Origin: Casuarius casuarius
Lineage: Eukaryota; Chordata; Aves; Casuariiformes; Casuariidae
Direction: 5' to 3'
Assembly: GCA_003342895.1 (NCBI GenBank)
Contig: PTFA01000409.1
Coordinates: 372,001 to 436,000, forward strand
DNA: 64,000 nt
Below, in pieces: positions 1 to 14,559 of this stretch (the first letter of the stretch is position 1; each line of letters starts with the position of its first letter). Both the position numbers and the translations under genes were made by a program. Below the pieces are notes generated by a model. The model was not told the origin of the DNA and ran no database searches. It saw nothing but the letters and a program-made list of their open reading frames with translations.

Positions 1-3000
1 AGCACCAGAGCCAGAAATGTTTAAAAAGCTCAGCATCCACAATCAGTGAAAAGGATGCAATCCCTTTGTGGGATTGCCTCATTTGTAGTCAGTGGCAAAA
101 TCCCCACTGATTTCAAGGGGGATAAGATCTCATTCTACGTGTTCAGATGAGCTCATGTTTAGGGTATAGAGCTCTTTGAAGATCTGTGTAATGGAATTGC
201 AGTGGTTGCTGCTGGGAGCTGAGCACTTTTAGAAGGTTAGTCCCTACCTAGGTGCCTAAATGAGAATTTGATTTCTTTTGAAAACCTGGCTTCCCAGAGG
301 GAGTGCTCATCACTTGAAAATCTGGGCTCTTCTGCAATAGTGATTTTGTATAAATACTACATGGACAATCTTCCACTGTTATAATCAACAAAGCATCACT
401 GAAGTTGGTGCTTTTAAAATATGCAGGAAGTAGAAAGAAATACAGACTATATAATCTGATTTTGCTTTTTGCTCATCTTCAAATAGTACTCTCATTCTGA
501 ACAAAATAAGAGCTCAAGAGTTTGCTCCTTACTTGAGGAACCTGATTAAGCTGAAATACAACTTTGTCTGAAACAGGACACTAGGATTAGGAACTGAATG
601 CAAAGAGAAAGCCATAGTGTCTGTGAGTTTATTTCCTCCTTTGAGGGGAACTGGTGTTAGGAAGACTCTCTTCTGCTTCCTGTGTCTCATTTGTGTAACG
701 TGAAGCCCACTCATTAACGGATTTTTCCTTCATATAGCATGTCACCCTGTTGTGATATGACATTTTTTTGAGAAAGAAAGAAATACATGATTTTTGATGA
801 AGCCAGAAAGGTGTTCTGACAGAAGAATATGATGCTGCTCTGTCTTGTTACCCTTTATGGGCTTCATTTGATGCTTTTTTCCCCTGAGATGCACAAGGAC
901 TTGATTTGATTTTTCAGTTGCTCAGACACGTTTGGTTCAGCTATAATAAGCATTGCAATGAGTATCCCTGGTGATTTATCATGGTTTGAATTCAGCTGTG
1001 CTCTCATTGTGTTGGCAAAGTTTTACAGACCTCCTTATGAGGCTGATTACTAGTGTAAAAGAAAACTGTAGGAAACCTGGCTTGATCTGTGTAGCTGAAA
1101 TCTTTGTCAAGGATTCATTTTTCTGAAAAGTTGTTTTACCTTTCCTTACATTAACATATGAAATACTCTAACTGAATGGACTCTTTCAAATATAATAAAT
1201 CCCTGTACTACAGTAGTATGGCCAATTAATACTTTGCCTCTTATGTGACTATAAGTGCAAAAGAAAAATAAAACCTGTATCACCCATGATGTAAATCAAA
1301 ATGAAATATTTCAGCAAATATTTATCAAACAAATGTCTTGATTTCTTCTGCTGAATTCTGATTTTGAAAGCTCCAGCATAAATTCAAAATAAATCTGTTG
1401 GTTAACCACAGTGCTGCCAATTTACAAGAATATGACTTGGCGCAGAATTCCAGCTTTTGAGGCTGAATCTTTGTAGAATGAGTACGTCACACAGGACAAC
1501 ATAAACATAGCATTGCATGGCTCCCTACCAAACATCCTTGAGTTGAAGCTGGGCCGGAAAAAAAACAAGAGTAGTAGTCTAGGAATTCTTCTCAGCATGC
1601 AGGGGTTTCTGCTCCCAATACTCTTAATATTTTGAATCAATGTAATTAGGGCTTGGGGAAGGAAGTAGTCCCATTTTCAGAAACAAGAGTTCTTCAAATA
1701 ACTGTGCAGGTAAGTCACGTGTTCTTTTTGATAAAAATGCATTTTGAATTTTTAATATTTTTGGCCTTGACCAGCTCAGCAGGATGGATGATGATTATCC
1801 CTACTGTAAGAGCAGATAGCCTGTCTACTGGAGAGACATGAAAGCTGTTGCATAGAGGTCTTCTGTATAGATCTGACTGCCTCTGGGCTAAGGGGGAATT
1901 GCTTGGATTAGGAATCTCACCGTGAAGGTAATAACTGAAAAGACATAACTGTTTTTTTAAAAAAGAGACTGAACACTGGTCCCTCCTTTAAAAGAACATC
2001 TTGCTGGTGCAAGGGATAAGTGAAAAAAAAAAGTGCTTAAACTCTCTCCTTTGTGAATATGAAAAAGAGGTTAATATTAGATTGCCAGTTCAGAAGTGAA
2101 TAATTCTGTTTACATGAGCACCATCAGCTGCACCTCTGGTTTATCTTCAAAAGAGACTGTGCAGTGAAGAGAGGTGTCTAAGCCCTGAAATGGGATAGGT
2201 ATTACACACAGACTGCATGCGGCCCCCTGCTTTTTCTCTTTCCATAATGTCCCATCCTCATGGTACTCATGCCTCTGGGTTGCTTGTAGTGGCTCTGGAA
2301 AGTCTTCCTCCTGCCTCCTCAACAGGATGTAGCAAAAGAAAAAGGGTCGGGGAGGGAGACAACTGACACCAACACTAGACCTGCGTCCCGCTGTCTGCAG
2401 CGGTTTTTGTTGCCTGGCTCTAGCAGATCCCATGCTCACCATGGGGACTGTCTTAGAACATCATTTGGGGTAATTCTGGAAACTATGGCACTTAAAACAC
2501 AGTTTTCCATTGTACACTGAGGGGCAGGTATTGAGGTGCTACAATACCTATTTTTACAATACTAGACACTTTTACTGTGGCCAGCTCATACTCATTATAT
2601 CATGAAAAGGTGACCAAAATTGGTGACTATAGCATTAAAGCTGAGGTAGACTTTACTGTTGGGAGGCAGAAAGCATCAGTGGCAGAGCTCTGAGCAGAAA
2701 TAGGTACAATATAGAAAAAACACCAGAAATCTTTTCATTAGCATGGTGTGACAACTTTGAGCAAGAAGCATATATTAACTCAACAGTTCAAAAAAAGTGC
2801 ACACAGAAAAACTGTGGAGTTGTACACAAGGCAAATTGATCTAGGAAGGTGGAAGAGATGCTGAGAAGTCTTTCTTATTAAACTGAATTTGGAGGATATC
2901 CCAGGTACCAGTGTTAGCCAGCACTGTCCAAATGGATGTTACACTGAACCAACAGCTAACTGTATCAATGCTTTTCATTCACTTTGGTGCTGCAGAATGA

Positions 3001-6000
3001 AATGGCAGCAAAATGTGCAACATATGATTCCTTTTACTACTATTGACGTCATAAATGACACTCAGTGGCATTTTTCCTGGACTATCAACACCTACCTAAT
3101 AGTATTCATCATCATCATTACTATTTCTACCTGTCACATTATGTGTCTCATTGATTAATTTTTTAGCAATAAAGTCACCTCTGCTACTTGATTTAATCCA
3201 TTCACTTTTTTGTGACTACTGCCTCATTCAGAAAAATTCAACCAGTGTAAGAATGGCTGAAATTTTTAATCACAGTTAGAATTAAAAGCCTAATTTCTAG
3301 AACCAGAGACACTTGCAATATCTATTACATATTCCTCAGTGCCATAGAAATGAAAAATAAAATATCAGGGGAGAAATGCAAACTGAATAAAAATTTGATG
3401 CACAAACAGGCAAGAAGCACGTGGTTCGCATTTTTGTGTGTTTCTGTAAAGACACCTGGATTTTTCACAACTCAGAGCCAGAAAATGTCTCTAAAATATC
3501 ATGATGTCATTTCACCTACTATAACAAGAAGACAACCACAAGAGGCATAACAAGCAGATAATTATTTTGATAACTTTCCCTCTTTCACTCTTGAAAATAT
3601 AGCTGGCACACTTTAATGTATATATTGAATATATTTAACACTTCATTATTTAACAGCCATTTATCTTGCCTATATTTAGTAGTTAGTTAAGTAAGTGTAT
3701 TAAGTAAGTTTATTATACTCAACATATTTTTAACAGGAACTCTTAAAACCACACAAGCTGATGTATTGTTCTCAGTCCCTACTGGAAAATAAATAAGTAA
3801 AACTAAAACATATTCTGGACAAGTAAAACCAAATCCTGACTGACAACTTTTATATCTGTACAAGTAGATACAATTTTGAAATTACTGACATATTAAGTTT
3901 TCATCCACCTTGGAAAAAAATGGACGCGCATTGAAAATGCTGACAAACCCCTTTCTATGGTGTTGCCATCGGATGCTGATATAATTAAGTCCCAGAATAA
4001 GGTACAGCATGTTAGTGATACAACCTGTCAGTAATTTTGCAATGATTTATGATCTGCAACTAACAGGAGAGCACCAACAGGACAAGCAATATCACATACA
4101 TTGTTAAGAGAGCACATTTTTCACTAAACTTTTAGAGGGAAATGTCATCTTTTACCTACAGGTACAACCAGGTGGCTACTAAGATTTTAGAAGACTGTAG
4201 GCACACTGATACCACTTAGTACCTTTATACACCACCATAATGGTTAGACATCTATCAATATAAAAATCTCAAAAGTAATGCAGTATAAAAATGTCATATG
4301 ATTGGAAAGCTTTTGTCTTCAGGTAAAATGAGTGTTGGTGACATCATTTCCAGAAATAGGTAAGCAGTTAAACACAACTAGAAAGTTTATCAGATGCAGT
4401 GTCCACTTATCTCAAACTAGCTCTCAGACAGTTCTGCATAGTATGGTCTACTAGTAGGCAGAAAACATGATTTATGTTGTATCAGAAAAAGATAGTAGTA
4501 ACAACGAATAACTAAAATCAAGAGGACTCTTAAGAAAAATAACAATATTGTGAAAAATAACAGTATCTTATTATACTATATTCTCTGAGAGAAAACATAC
4601 TAGGAATTAATGTAAAAAGCACTTCAGCCATCCCTTAATGTGCTGCTTGTTTCTCTCTTCTCTTTGCTCCTCCAGCATCCCTTCTCCCACAAAACCCTCA
4701 AACACATATCTGCCAGTTTAGGTTCCATTACACATTTCTAAATTGTGTGTTTTTATGTGGAATATCTCTATGCGTATATGTGTAGCTGTCTCTAGTTTAC
4801 ATAATATTTTATGAAATGTCTGAGGAAAAAGAACAAAAATTAATCTTTAAAAATAAAATGAAAATACATATAGAATCAGTTTGTATAAATCTAGACATAC
4901 ACAAACAGATAGGTATATATACAGAAATATGGAGAACTCTGGAAAAAATACAATGACCTGATATACTACTTAAATGAATATGAGAAGGGAAAATAATTAA
5001 AATTCATTTTATTGAAAGTTTTTCAGGGTATCTATTGCTCATTTCACTGTGAAAATTAGCCCGTGAAAACAGCTGGCTCATGAGCTAATACTTAAATGAG
5101 CAAACAACAGCCAAAAAGCCATTGAAGAACTAGCTGGACAACTGAACAGATGTGACACATATCTAGGAGGACTAATAAATGTTATATCACTCAACATGGT
5201 ACAAGGAACAACAGTGTTGCAGATTCTAGGGATAGCTTCCACTCTGCCTGATGGTATTTGTACAATTAAAAAAGGCATTTTACAACAAATAGAGAGCTGC
5301 TTCTTGTATTTTTAATAGAAAAATGAAATCCTCTTTTTGTCTATGCTCGTGGCAAATTGCAACACACCAAATGCTGATGCCTTTTTGGTAAGCCACAGAA
5401 TACAGTTTCTTTTAGAACATAAAACTGCAATACCAGAGCGCTCAAGACATTTTGGTATGGACCTAGAGGTTTGAAATTAAACTTTACTCTAGATTTTCCT
5501 TGAAGCTACTTTTGTTTGGCCCAGTTATAAATAGGAACCTGGGCTCATTTGCGCTTTGCATCGAAACAGACCAGCTATGACTCTGGTGACATAATTCTCT
5601 CATGTACCACTGCTGATAAAATATTTTGGCTAATGGACTGTCTAGGTCAGGCAACCCTTTTCCGTATCAAAGGAAACCACAGTAAATATAATATTTTTTG
5701 ATTCATTATACTTTCCTTTGATCTATTATTTGCATTAAGGAAAAGAATCACAGAGTGCCTAGCAATTTAATTGTTCTGTTTAATATTTTTCAAACCAGTT
5801 CCAAGATAAGCACTGCCACTTACTGTATTGCTTCTGTTTTGTCTTTGAAATCTTCTTGCTCTTTTATTTCATTAATTCCAATAATTGATTCATGCTTATG
5901 TTCAAAATGCACTCATTCCTGCTCTTCTTAAAATCTAATCTTTTTCTTTTTTATTATTTGAGAAAAGGAAAGCAATGTGGGATGGTGGTAATTTCTTATT

Positions 6001-6165
6001 TTAATAAGTTTTAAATTACCTTTCTTCTTTTGCTTCTTATAGTTGTCATACAAAATTTTGTAAGTCATGAAAACAGCTCTGTAATGCACAAGTAGAAATT
6101 TCAGAGTAGTTATACTGCAACTACACTTTTTCATCAGAAAGCCATTATATTACGGGGAGTGCACA
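1..6165. other. AT-rich non-coding DNA, no gene recognised
   Basis: No family-like protein, RNA gene or clear mobile element was recognised here. Open frames are short and lack codon or motif support; the longest, 110 codons on the minus strand (2110-2442), resembles no protein known to me. A donor-like CAG/GTAAGT sits near 1709 but no convincing partner exon was seen. The stretch 3600-3720 is especially AT-rich. Consistent with intergenic or intronic DNA. Confidence 0.6.
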
Positions 6166-6169
6166 GAAG

Positions 6170-6730
6170 CAGGATATCCACATTTGCTTTGTTTGAATGT
6201 CATGAGGGTCCTGCTGGCCCATTTCTTAGACCTGCTGAGGTCCCTCTGAAGAGCAGCCCTTACAGTGCATTGCCCACATCCTTGCTATTTACATTAGTAC
6301 CAGGCTGCCAGCTGGACTCTGCACTGCTGATCACTACCCTTTGAGCCCTCTTTGAGTCCAACAGTCCAGGCAACTTTCCAGCCACCTAACCATCCACTTA
6401 GCCAGTCCACAGCTCACCACTGGCTATACTGTGGGAGACAGTATCAAAGGCTTTCCTAAAGCCAAGGTAAACAACATCCACTGCCATCCGCTTGTCCGCA
6501 CAGCCAGACATCTCATAGAGGACAATCAGGTTAGTGGGGCATGATTAGCCCCCACTTGCAAAATTCATGCTGCTTGTTCCCAAACCTGAATGACTTTTCA
6601 CATGCTTGAAAGTGTCTTTGAGGAGGATTTGCTCCATAATGTTCCCAGGAACTGAGGTGAAGCTGACTGGCTTGTATTTCCCCGGATCCTCCTTCTTGTC
6701 CTTCCTATGGATGCACAAAGGGCATCAAAA
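6170..6730 (-). mobile_element. CR1 LINE fragment, reverse-transcriptase region (decayed)
   Basis: Read on the minus strand, about 6695 down to 6430 translates into recognisable CR1 ORF2 reverse-transcriptase pieces: YKPVSFTSVPG followed by NIMEQILL (the fingers motif before the palm), then FRKAFDTVSH, which contains the AFD core of RT motif A where one catalytic aspartate lies. An in-frame stop between the two blocks shows that the copy is dead. From 6430 down to about 6170 the sequence continues with degraded downstream ORF2. CR1 is the dominant LINE of birds and is copied by target-primed reverse transcription. This piece has neither a CR1 5' region nor the octamer 3' end, so it is an internal fragment. 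Its edges are approximate. Confidence 0.65.
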
Positions 6731-7927
6731 ACATCACAGATAAGTTAAAATTTACTTGGGGAAAGAACAGCTAAGAACAGGGGAAAACAGTGACATTTAA
6801 AGTACCCTCTCTTTAAAACAGCTTTTTTGCCCCTCTAATCACTACTTAAAGGGTTTTAAGGTGCTTTTGTTCCCCGTCCCTCTTCTACCTGTAGCTGCAA
6901 TTCTTCAACAAGGCATTTTCCAGCCTCACAGGAATTAGAGCTCCCTGCAAATTACAAATTTGCTTCTTCAAACCAACCAGTGTTTTTACAGGAAAAGTGC
7001 CACAGGGGAAAAAAAAAAGAACCTAGCATCTCTTCCTGAAACTGTTTTTCCACAGGCAGAGTGAGCTTCAAAGCCTTTTTGAACCTTTTGGATTTGTTCC
7101 TTTGATGGGACTCCATCTCCACCCAGCTCAACAGGATCACACAACTCAACCACTGTTGGACTGTATCTCTGGCCAATAGCCCCTGTGTTGAGAATTTATT
7201 TGATCAATTTAACCTGACACCTATAAATCTTTCCACTGCAGGGGCTTCTGAAGAACAAACTAAATAAAACAATTCAAATCTCACCTTCAAAGCTTTATCC
7301 TTCCACCCACAGCTGCAGCACATATAGGAAAAAAATGGCTTAAAAAAAAAAAAAAGATTAATAAACGTACTTGTGGCCTAATCTTTAATTGCTCTTCACA
7401 CAGCTTGCTTAAAGCTCAGTTAGCTGCACATTCGCATTGGAGGAAACAGGCTGATTTGTTGCAATTTATGAGTCTTGAATTTCTGTCAACTTCCAGTGCC
7501 AGCGTGCAGGCAGCCACTTCCTAATGAAGTCCCTCCCGTTTCAAGGCTTGATACTCTTAATAGTTTAGCATCTTCCTTATTTTTCCGCAAGAATAAGCTT
7601 GGGATGAATAAGCCATTCTAGCCCAGACTGAACCAGGTAGATGCTCCATTTCCAGTACCAAGCCCTCCGAACCTCTTTCTCGAGAGTGTTCCCATGCCAT
7701 TATTGAGTTTCCTTCTGCACTTCCTCCGCTTTAATGCTATGCATTCGAGCAGGATGCCATCACAGAGCACCAAACCGCACACAACGGGAATAAACACCTC
7801 CTGCATCCCCCATGCAAAAAAAAACAGCTGACCAGAATTCCCAGTTTTGCCACAGAGCTTTGACATATACAGGAAATGTATTCCAACAACTTAATTAGCA
7901 CAGAAAAGTTACATTTTGGATAAAGAC

Positions 7928-7977
7928 TGCTTAGCACCATTGAACGAAGCCAAAAAAGACCATTCCGGTGCTAAGCA
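7928..7977. repeat. Perfect 11-bp inverted repeat, 28-nt loop
   Basis: TGCTTAGCACC at 7928-7938 is exactly complementary to GGTGCTAAGCA at 7967-7977. The arms could pair in RNA or mark the ends of a tiny decayed element. No function is assigned. Confidence 0.7.
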
Positions 7978-8301
7978 ACAGCTTCTAAAGCCCATTTCTC
8001 TTGCTATGCAGAGAATTATATTCGTACGATACCACCAGAGCATTGCTTTTGAGCAACTCATAAGTTGCAACTATCTGCAAATCTTCCATGAAAGGAAGAA
8101 AAACCCAGCATGAAAAACCCAAATAGGAAATGCCCATAGGCGTTCGCGTAGTGCTCCATCTGAGACCATGCATCTGCCATTTCCACTCCTGGCCTGAAGG
8201 ATTATTTTTATGACCCTTGTCAAAGATATAATCATGTATGGTGAATACTATACACAGGAAGGTTCTACTGTAGTCACAATAAATAGTTCCTTCTTCTCCT
8301 C

Positions 8302-8326
8302 CATTTTGAGTGCTTCACTCAAAATG
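8302..8326. repeat. Perfect 11-bp hairpin, 3-nt loop
   Basis: CATTTTGAGTG at 8302-8312 is followed by the loop CTT and its exact complement CACTCAAAATG at 8316-8326. It is too short for a microRNA precursor by itself and lacks a following U-run of the Pol III type. Confidence 0.75.
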
Positions 8327-11300
8327 CCAAGCATCAGCACGTTGCCGAACAGCGATGCAGTAAGCCGATGTAACCTAGATTCTAATAGTTATTGAAAAAA
8401 TTATATAGAAAAAATAGAAAATAATAAAGGTATCTCTTGTATAAATATCCTTCCAATTCTGTGAATTAGTTATTTACAAAAAAGCCTTCTGCAATGTAAC
8501 TACACTGTAACTTATATAAAACTACTGCGTAATTGAAATCAGTGCATTAAATCTGATTTTAATGGCATTACACTTTACTAAATGTAATGAAAGGTCTTGT
8601 GCTTGCAAGGTCATGAACTTACACAGTCAAGGGCAGCTTCCATCTTGGCAGATTACAGTCTGCAGGGTAAAGTATTTTAGACCTGAGTAAAATCATTAGT
8701 CCTGATTATTCACTGACAGGGTTGTAAAAATAGAACATTTGATTAACAAAGCAGTCATATAACTGTGGGCATTTTACAGTATGTTTTTTTTACACTTGTC
8801 CCCTCAAGTAATGAATTATTTCTCAAATTAAATGATTTGCACCATTCTGGGCCTTTCCGCTACTCTTTGTAATACTTATGTGAATAACTTATTCCATTTC
8901 TTAATATAGTTGCTAAAATATTCATTGTTTTGGAGAAAGTGGATTCTGTTTTGCCTTTGGTCATGAATTATGATTGCAGATTTGAATGCAGCAGATAAAA
9001 AGAACACACATGCTAGACATTAACCTGGGAAATAACCTGAAGAGAATAGGACTAAAAAGGTGAAAATTTCTTTCCGAGGAATAGCTGAACACTTTTTCAG
9101 ATTATATACCTGTTGACATTTTCATAGTTCACAGAACAGTGATTTTCACTCAGAAGTCCAATGTATTCAAACTTAATTTTCAGGATTTCTCACTCTATAC
9201 TTACATGTGTATGTATCTGTAACCTTTTATTCCATGAAACTTTCACAGAATGTTTGCACTCTGTTGCAAACTGTGCAAACTGCAGGCAAGCTATTAAAAC
9301 TGATCTGTAATTTTTAGCTTTAGTTTTTTTGACTGATGTAGTCTAAAACAAGTAACCAGTTAGCATGCCTAACTGTCAGAGCCGCAGTGTGTGAATTTGA
9401 TCATATTGTCAGAATATTTTGATACATAGGTGAAAATTTTCAAAACATTGAAACAGATGAAAAATTGTCATGAAATTTCTGTATGATATTAATTTGTAAA
9501 TTCACTATGAATTGCTGTGAATGCATCACTATCAGTCCAAGACTTCATGCTGATTTTTTTAGGAAAGGTCTCTCATCTAGGTATTTACAGAAAAGTATGG
9601 TTACTTAGAGAAGTGCTGGAATTTCTTAAGTTGGAACTAAGATAGCTAAGAATTAGTTTATTAGGACAGAATCATGCTCATACCTGTGTTTGACCAACAG
9701 TTCTTTAGTTCTTTTAGGGAACACTGGAAATTCCACCTCTGCTTTTCCTTTTATTATTTAAAAAAGGGAGAGAGAGGATAAGAGTTCAGGAAAGCATTTT
9801 AGGCTGCAAAACCAGTGTGTAGAAACACATTCACTGACGTAGTTGGAGAAGACTCCCTGCTTGAAATGTTCCTTTCTTGTAGAAATAATTAGCTTTCTCC
9901 ACTGGGAAAGAGGAGTGTATTTCTCAAGGATTCCAGAACAGGGAACTGGATCTAAAAATTTGACAGTGATGAATACATCATCAGTTGGTTCTTTGTTTGG
10001 CTCCAGGCTTTTATTCAGTTCTCAAAAGTGTTGTGGTTCCTGTAAGAGAATGAGAGGCCTACAGAGAAGACAGTACCATTGACCAATGCACAGAAGCTTG
10101 AAAAAGTAGAAATTGTCTTAGGCAGTTCTTTTGTATTCATTACTATGAATAAATAGAAACATGGACTCCAGTGAATGTGTGAGGATTTGAATAAAGTTCT
10201 CATCTTGCCAACTCTGCACTAAATTTGTAATTACTCTTCTAAGGTCATAAGATATTCTCCATTTATGTCTGTGCAACTAAAATTAAAAACTGATGCAAAA
10301 GGTCGCTTTCTGTGATCTCCCTAAAAAATATAAAAACCCATCAATACGGCAAACACTGGCTTCTGTGCCACAGTTAAGGTGACTTCAAATGATTTTCAGT
10401 AGAGATGAGGTCTAAAGTACCATAAATCACAGAACTGATTTGGCTGTGTTTGTGTTAAAATCAGTTCTTTCACCATATTTGACTGAAGCTGAAGCAGACC
10501 CCAATTTGGTGGCTAATGTTTTATCACAAGGCTTGAAATCAATGTGAGCTACATAGATAAATCTCTAATTGTTTTTAGAGAGGCATAACCAGATACAATC
10601 CATAATTAAGAAAAATAAGTAGGTTGTATGATGTAAAGGTAGACATGCATGAAATGTTCTATAAGGAGGAAAAAATAGAAGTTGTTAATAACACAAAAAT
10701 CCACAAAATCTTATCAGTTACTCTTATAAGGATAATTATACATCCCATGCCTTCTTTGGTTTCTCCTGCTACCTTATTGATATTAGATCCCTTTGCCTCC
10801 CCTCTTCCTAAACTTTTACCTGCAGCATTAGTAGAATTAGTAGTTTTTCCCAGACATTCTCTCAAATAGTTTCTTTTGTTTAAATATTAATATAGGTGAG
10901 TTATAATCTGGTTTAGGGTTTAAAAAAGCCTGTCGTTTTGAACTACATTAAAAAGGAAAAAAATCCTTGGGTTATTCTGTTACATTTATAATTCTTGTTT
11001 AATTATGAATACCTAGATAAACTCTGTTGGTGTCAACAGATCCTCAATGTAGATCCCAATCTGAATTACACAGATAAGACTCTCCAGATGAAAAATGAAA
11101 GCATTACTATGTTATGCAAGATCCATTATTCAGTGAGAGATTTACTCCAGTTACCAGTTCTTCACTCATTTAATTGAAATTGCTTGCCATGAACAGTTTT
11201 AATATAAGCTGTGAAACAGGAGTTCTGACTAATGACAACCTGTATCAGTTGCTATAGGGTGCAGATGAATAATCCAATGCTATGGATTGATGGCTAAGAT

Positions 11301-13468
11301 TTGTAAATAAGGCTTTCCAAACATGACCACGTTTCATTTCACAAATATTTCCCAGGGAGAAGTAATATCTTCAAGAGCTTTTTCTCCACAGTGAAATTTC
11401 AATGTGTCTGTCTCAGAACACAGCATATCACTGTCAAAGTCTCAAACTGCCATTCTGAATACAAAACTGCAAATTTCTCCAATTTGCTACCAGTAGAACT
11501 TAGCTTTTTTGATGCGGAAATAACATTTTAGTCTAAGCAAATGCACTGAAATTTAAAATACAGTAATTATGGTTAGTGGTTTTCTGAACATTAAAAAATT
11601 TTATTAGCCTAACTTCTACTAACCTGCTTGCCTTTTTCATAACATTCAGGCCTTGCTCAGTTTTCACGTCATAACACACTTTTGTCAAATATATGGCCAT
11701 TTTATTTCTTATCTTAGCACCATGCTTGATTCTCCTCACGGAACAGTATCTTGGTGATTTTAACCTGTCCTTGTATGTCTTTTGTTAGTTTTGAGGGACC
11801 ATTTATGTTTTAAGGGAGAAAATACTCCTCAAAGAAAGAATTATGTAAACAGATATATTTTCATAATTCCATTCATTCTGCCTCCACATTTTATTCTTTG
11901 ATATTCTCTCCCCTGCCAATGCAAACTACTTATATACAAGAGAACATAGCCTAAGACATACATGAGCACACGGTTGCTGCACAGAGGTCAAGCATTGCCT
12001 AGCTTTGTCACTCCATTCCAATAGTATTTTTATCCTAAAGAATTGTTTTTTCAACTCACTAAAGTTTACCTGCCAAAAAGTGTGGTAGCATACAGCAATA
12101 ACAATACAAGAAGGCTGGTCCTCTCTAATTTTAGGAATTCTGTCATTTATGTTTAACTTAAGGATTGCATGTAATCTTCTCTTTGTACTGGGCAGTTAGC
12201 ATTGAGCTGTTTGTGAAGAAATGCATACATAAAATACGTAAACTATTTAGATGATTCTAGCAAATTATTGTTCTGTATTCTTGTCTATTATTTAAGAAAG
12301 TATCTCTCATTCTCTGATGAAAAGATATTTGCTAACAACTAACAGCTACAGGTTATTGCTACTTAATTCAGAAATAATTTTTAAGGAAATTATTGTATCT
12401 ATTAAAATAGAATAACAAAAATATTTTCTGTTCTCTATTAATATTGAGATCAACAGAAGTTTATTTTACGTGGTTTTCAGCATTTTAACTTATATTTAAA
12501 ATTAGCATTATAAATTTTTAAATACCTGTTTTAATTTCATTTGGAGAGATTAGTTTTGGAAAATTGTGTAGGTGTCTTAGGTGTATACATCACAGTTATT
12601 AACTTTTCCAGGATTTTCTAAATTTTCTTTTGGAAATGTCATCTAGATTACGGTCTAAACAGATAGCTGATTAATTTTCTGGGATTGTTCCTGAAACACT
12701 GGAGAACCTTTTAGCAATGATACATATTTTTTAGGGATTTGCTCGATGGCTTTGAAGATGGAGAAAATACCATTTCTCTGTGTAAAGAAATTCAGAATTA
12801 GGGAGACTTTCAAAAACAATGTGACTGCAGTATAAGAATTATTCACTGCAATCATCAAAAGAGACTCTAGCGCATAGATGTAAGTTCTGCCTCAACACCA
12901 CTTCTTAGATATTGAAAATCTGTCACAAGTTTACTGCACAGACTTGCATGAGATCCTTTGGGAATCCATTTCTGCTACACTAAAATCCTTTCATTCAAAA
13001 TAGCCTTCCTCCTTAGTAGGTTGCTTATCAGCAGAATAGAAAATCTGAGAGCTATGAAGAGTCAGTGAACAAAGATATTTCAGTTCTCTGGTTACCATAC
13101 TGGTATGTTACGAATACGTATTATTATACAGATTATAATCTCCATGTAGGAGTGCCTCAGCCATGTCAACTGTTATTGATTTAGCTCTCTTCCCTACTAG
13201 TAAAGAATTTTCTGTTTTGCTTGTGATATAGGATCCTACATGGATCCTACGTGTAGCAGGTGTTTCAGCTGGTTAGAATAAGGGACAAGAAGTAGAATCT
13301 AATGAAGCTCCATTTAATGGACGTGTCCTTTGACTCATGGCCACTGAAATCAGCAGTAAGTCTGCTGGTGAATTGCGTGCATGCTCTATCATATCTATAA
13401 TAGTCTGTAACTTGTGGCAGTGACAATTGCTCTAAGATACCTTAGTTATGAACATGTATCGGATGACA

Positions 13469-13484
13469 AAAAAAAAAAAAAAAT
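13469..13484. repeat. Poly-A run
   Basis: An uninterrupted run of about 16 A residues. No recognisable retrogene body or LINE end lies directly upstream, so it may be a simple repeat rather than an insertion tail. Confidence 0.7.
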
Positions 13485-14559
13485 CCACATAACTGCAGTA
13501 GGAATACATAATACAGAGTATGTTCTATCTTTTAAAGTATCTGTCGTAAGCAATTTGGTACATATCAGTGACGATGTTGCTTAATTTGTTTTTAATTCTA
13601 CAATTTTTATTGGTATTATTGTAGTGTGTCCATAAAATACACTCCTAGACAGAAGGAGACATAGTAAATCTGCCATATTCAATTGAATTATCACCTTGTG
13701 TTGTAGCCACTACTATAAACGAAATCAGATCCAAAATGTTTCATATCTGAAAAGGTCAAGTTAGCAAAAGAACAGTTCAGGAACAGATTTTATATCAACG
13801 GATCTAACATTGTAGTGCCTGTCAAGACAAGACTTTCATCACATATAAAAATTTGGGGAGTAAGCCCTATTAACTGAGTGAAGATATAGATACTTCAATT
13901 ATTAGGTTAAACAGCATATGATATTATGTTGATCTCTTCTCAGTTGGCTGCTCTCCTAGCTGTGTTGTGAAACACAGGAAAAGAAACAAGCTCTTTCTAA
14001 TTGTCTTGTGCCCCCTGTTTAGTTTTTCATAAAGTCAATGCATATTTGCAGTAAGGCTCAACCATTATTTTTTTGTTGTAGTTCAGAGAGCTTTTGACAT
14101 TCTTCTCCCTAAGGAACTTTGGAAATGTGTAAGAACAGTGGTGACTCACCATATTTAGAAAACTGTATCTGTGCAACAGCAGCTATTCAAGTGACATATG
14201 TTTTCAGATGACGACTAGAATTCAAGGACAATGTCCCAACTCAAGGGGCAATTTGTGAAAAGGCATTTGATCAATTTTTTCTTCCATATTGCTAGGATTC
14301 ATTTTACTCTGTGCTTTATTAGAAAAATCTCTAAGCTTGATATAAACCTATTAAAAGATAGTTTTCTTGTGTTACAGAAATGTTGGCTGTTTTCTAGACT
14401 GTTTTGGGGGGATTTCTCCTTTCTAATTCCGTATTTCAAAATACTTAGGTCTTTGTTAGCTTTTTTCAAGATAAAAGTAATTTTGACTTAAAATTTTTTA
14501 AACAGATTGATCAGAACCATTTAATTTAAAGAATCTATACAGTTGCTGAACAACAAGTA

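Larger units (their letters stand above)
6735..14555. other. AT-rich non-coding DNA with small hairpins
   Basis: No gene was recognised. Open frames are under 90 codons and look random. Two short perfect inverted repeats lie close together at 7928-7977 and 8302-8326. There are A-runs near 7340 and 13470. The segment 7400-8200 is less AT-rich than its surroundings and could be conserved non-coding sequence, but that cannot be judged without alignment to other birds. Confidence 0.55.

Noticed and set aside
2110..2442. 110-codon minus-strand open frame in a slightly GC-richer patch
   Set aside because: No recognisable domain, no splice or promoter context; length within chance expectation.
13469..13484. 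Poly-A run considered as tail of a processed pseudogene
   Set aside because: No gene-like sequence directly upstream on the plus strand and no flanking duplication found.
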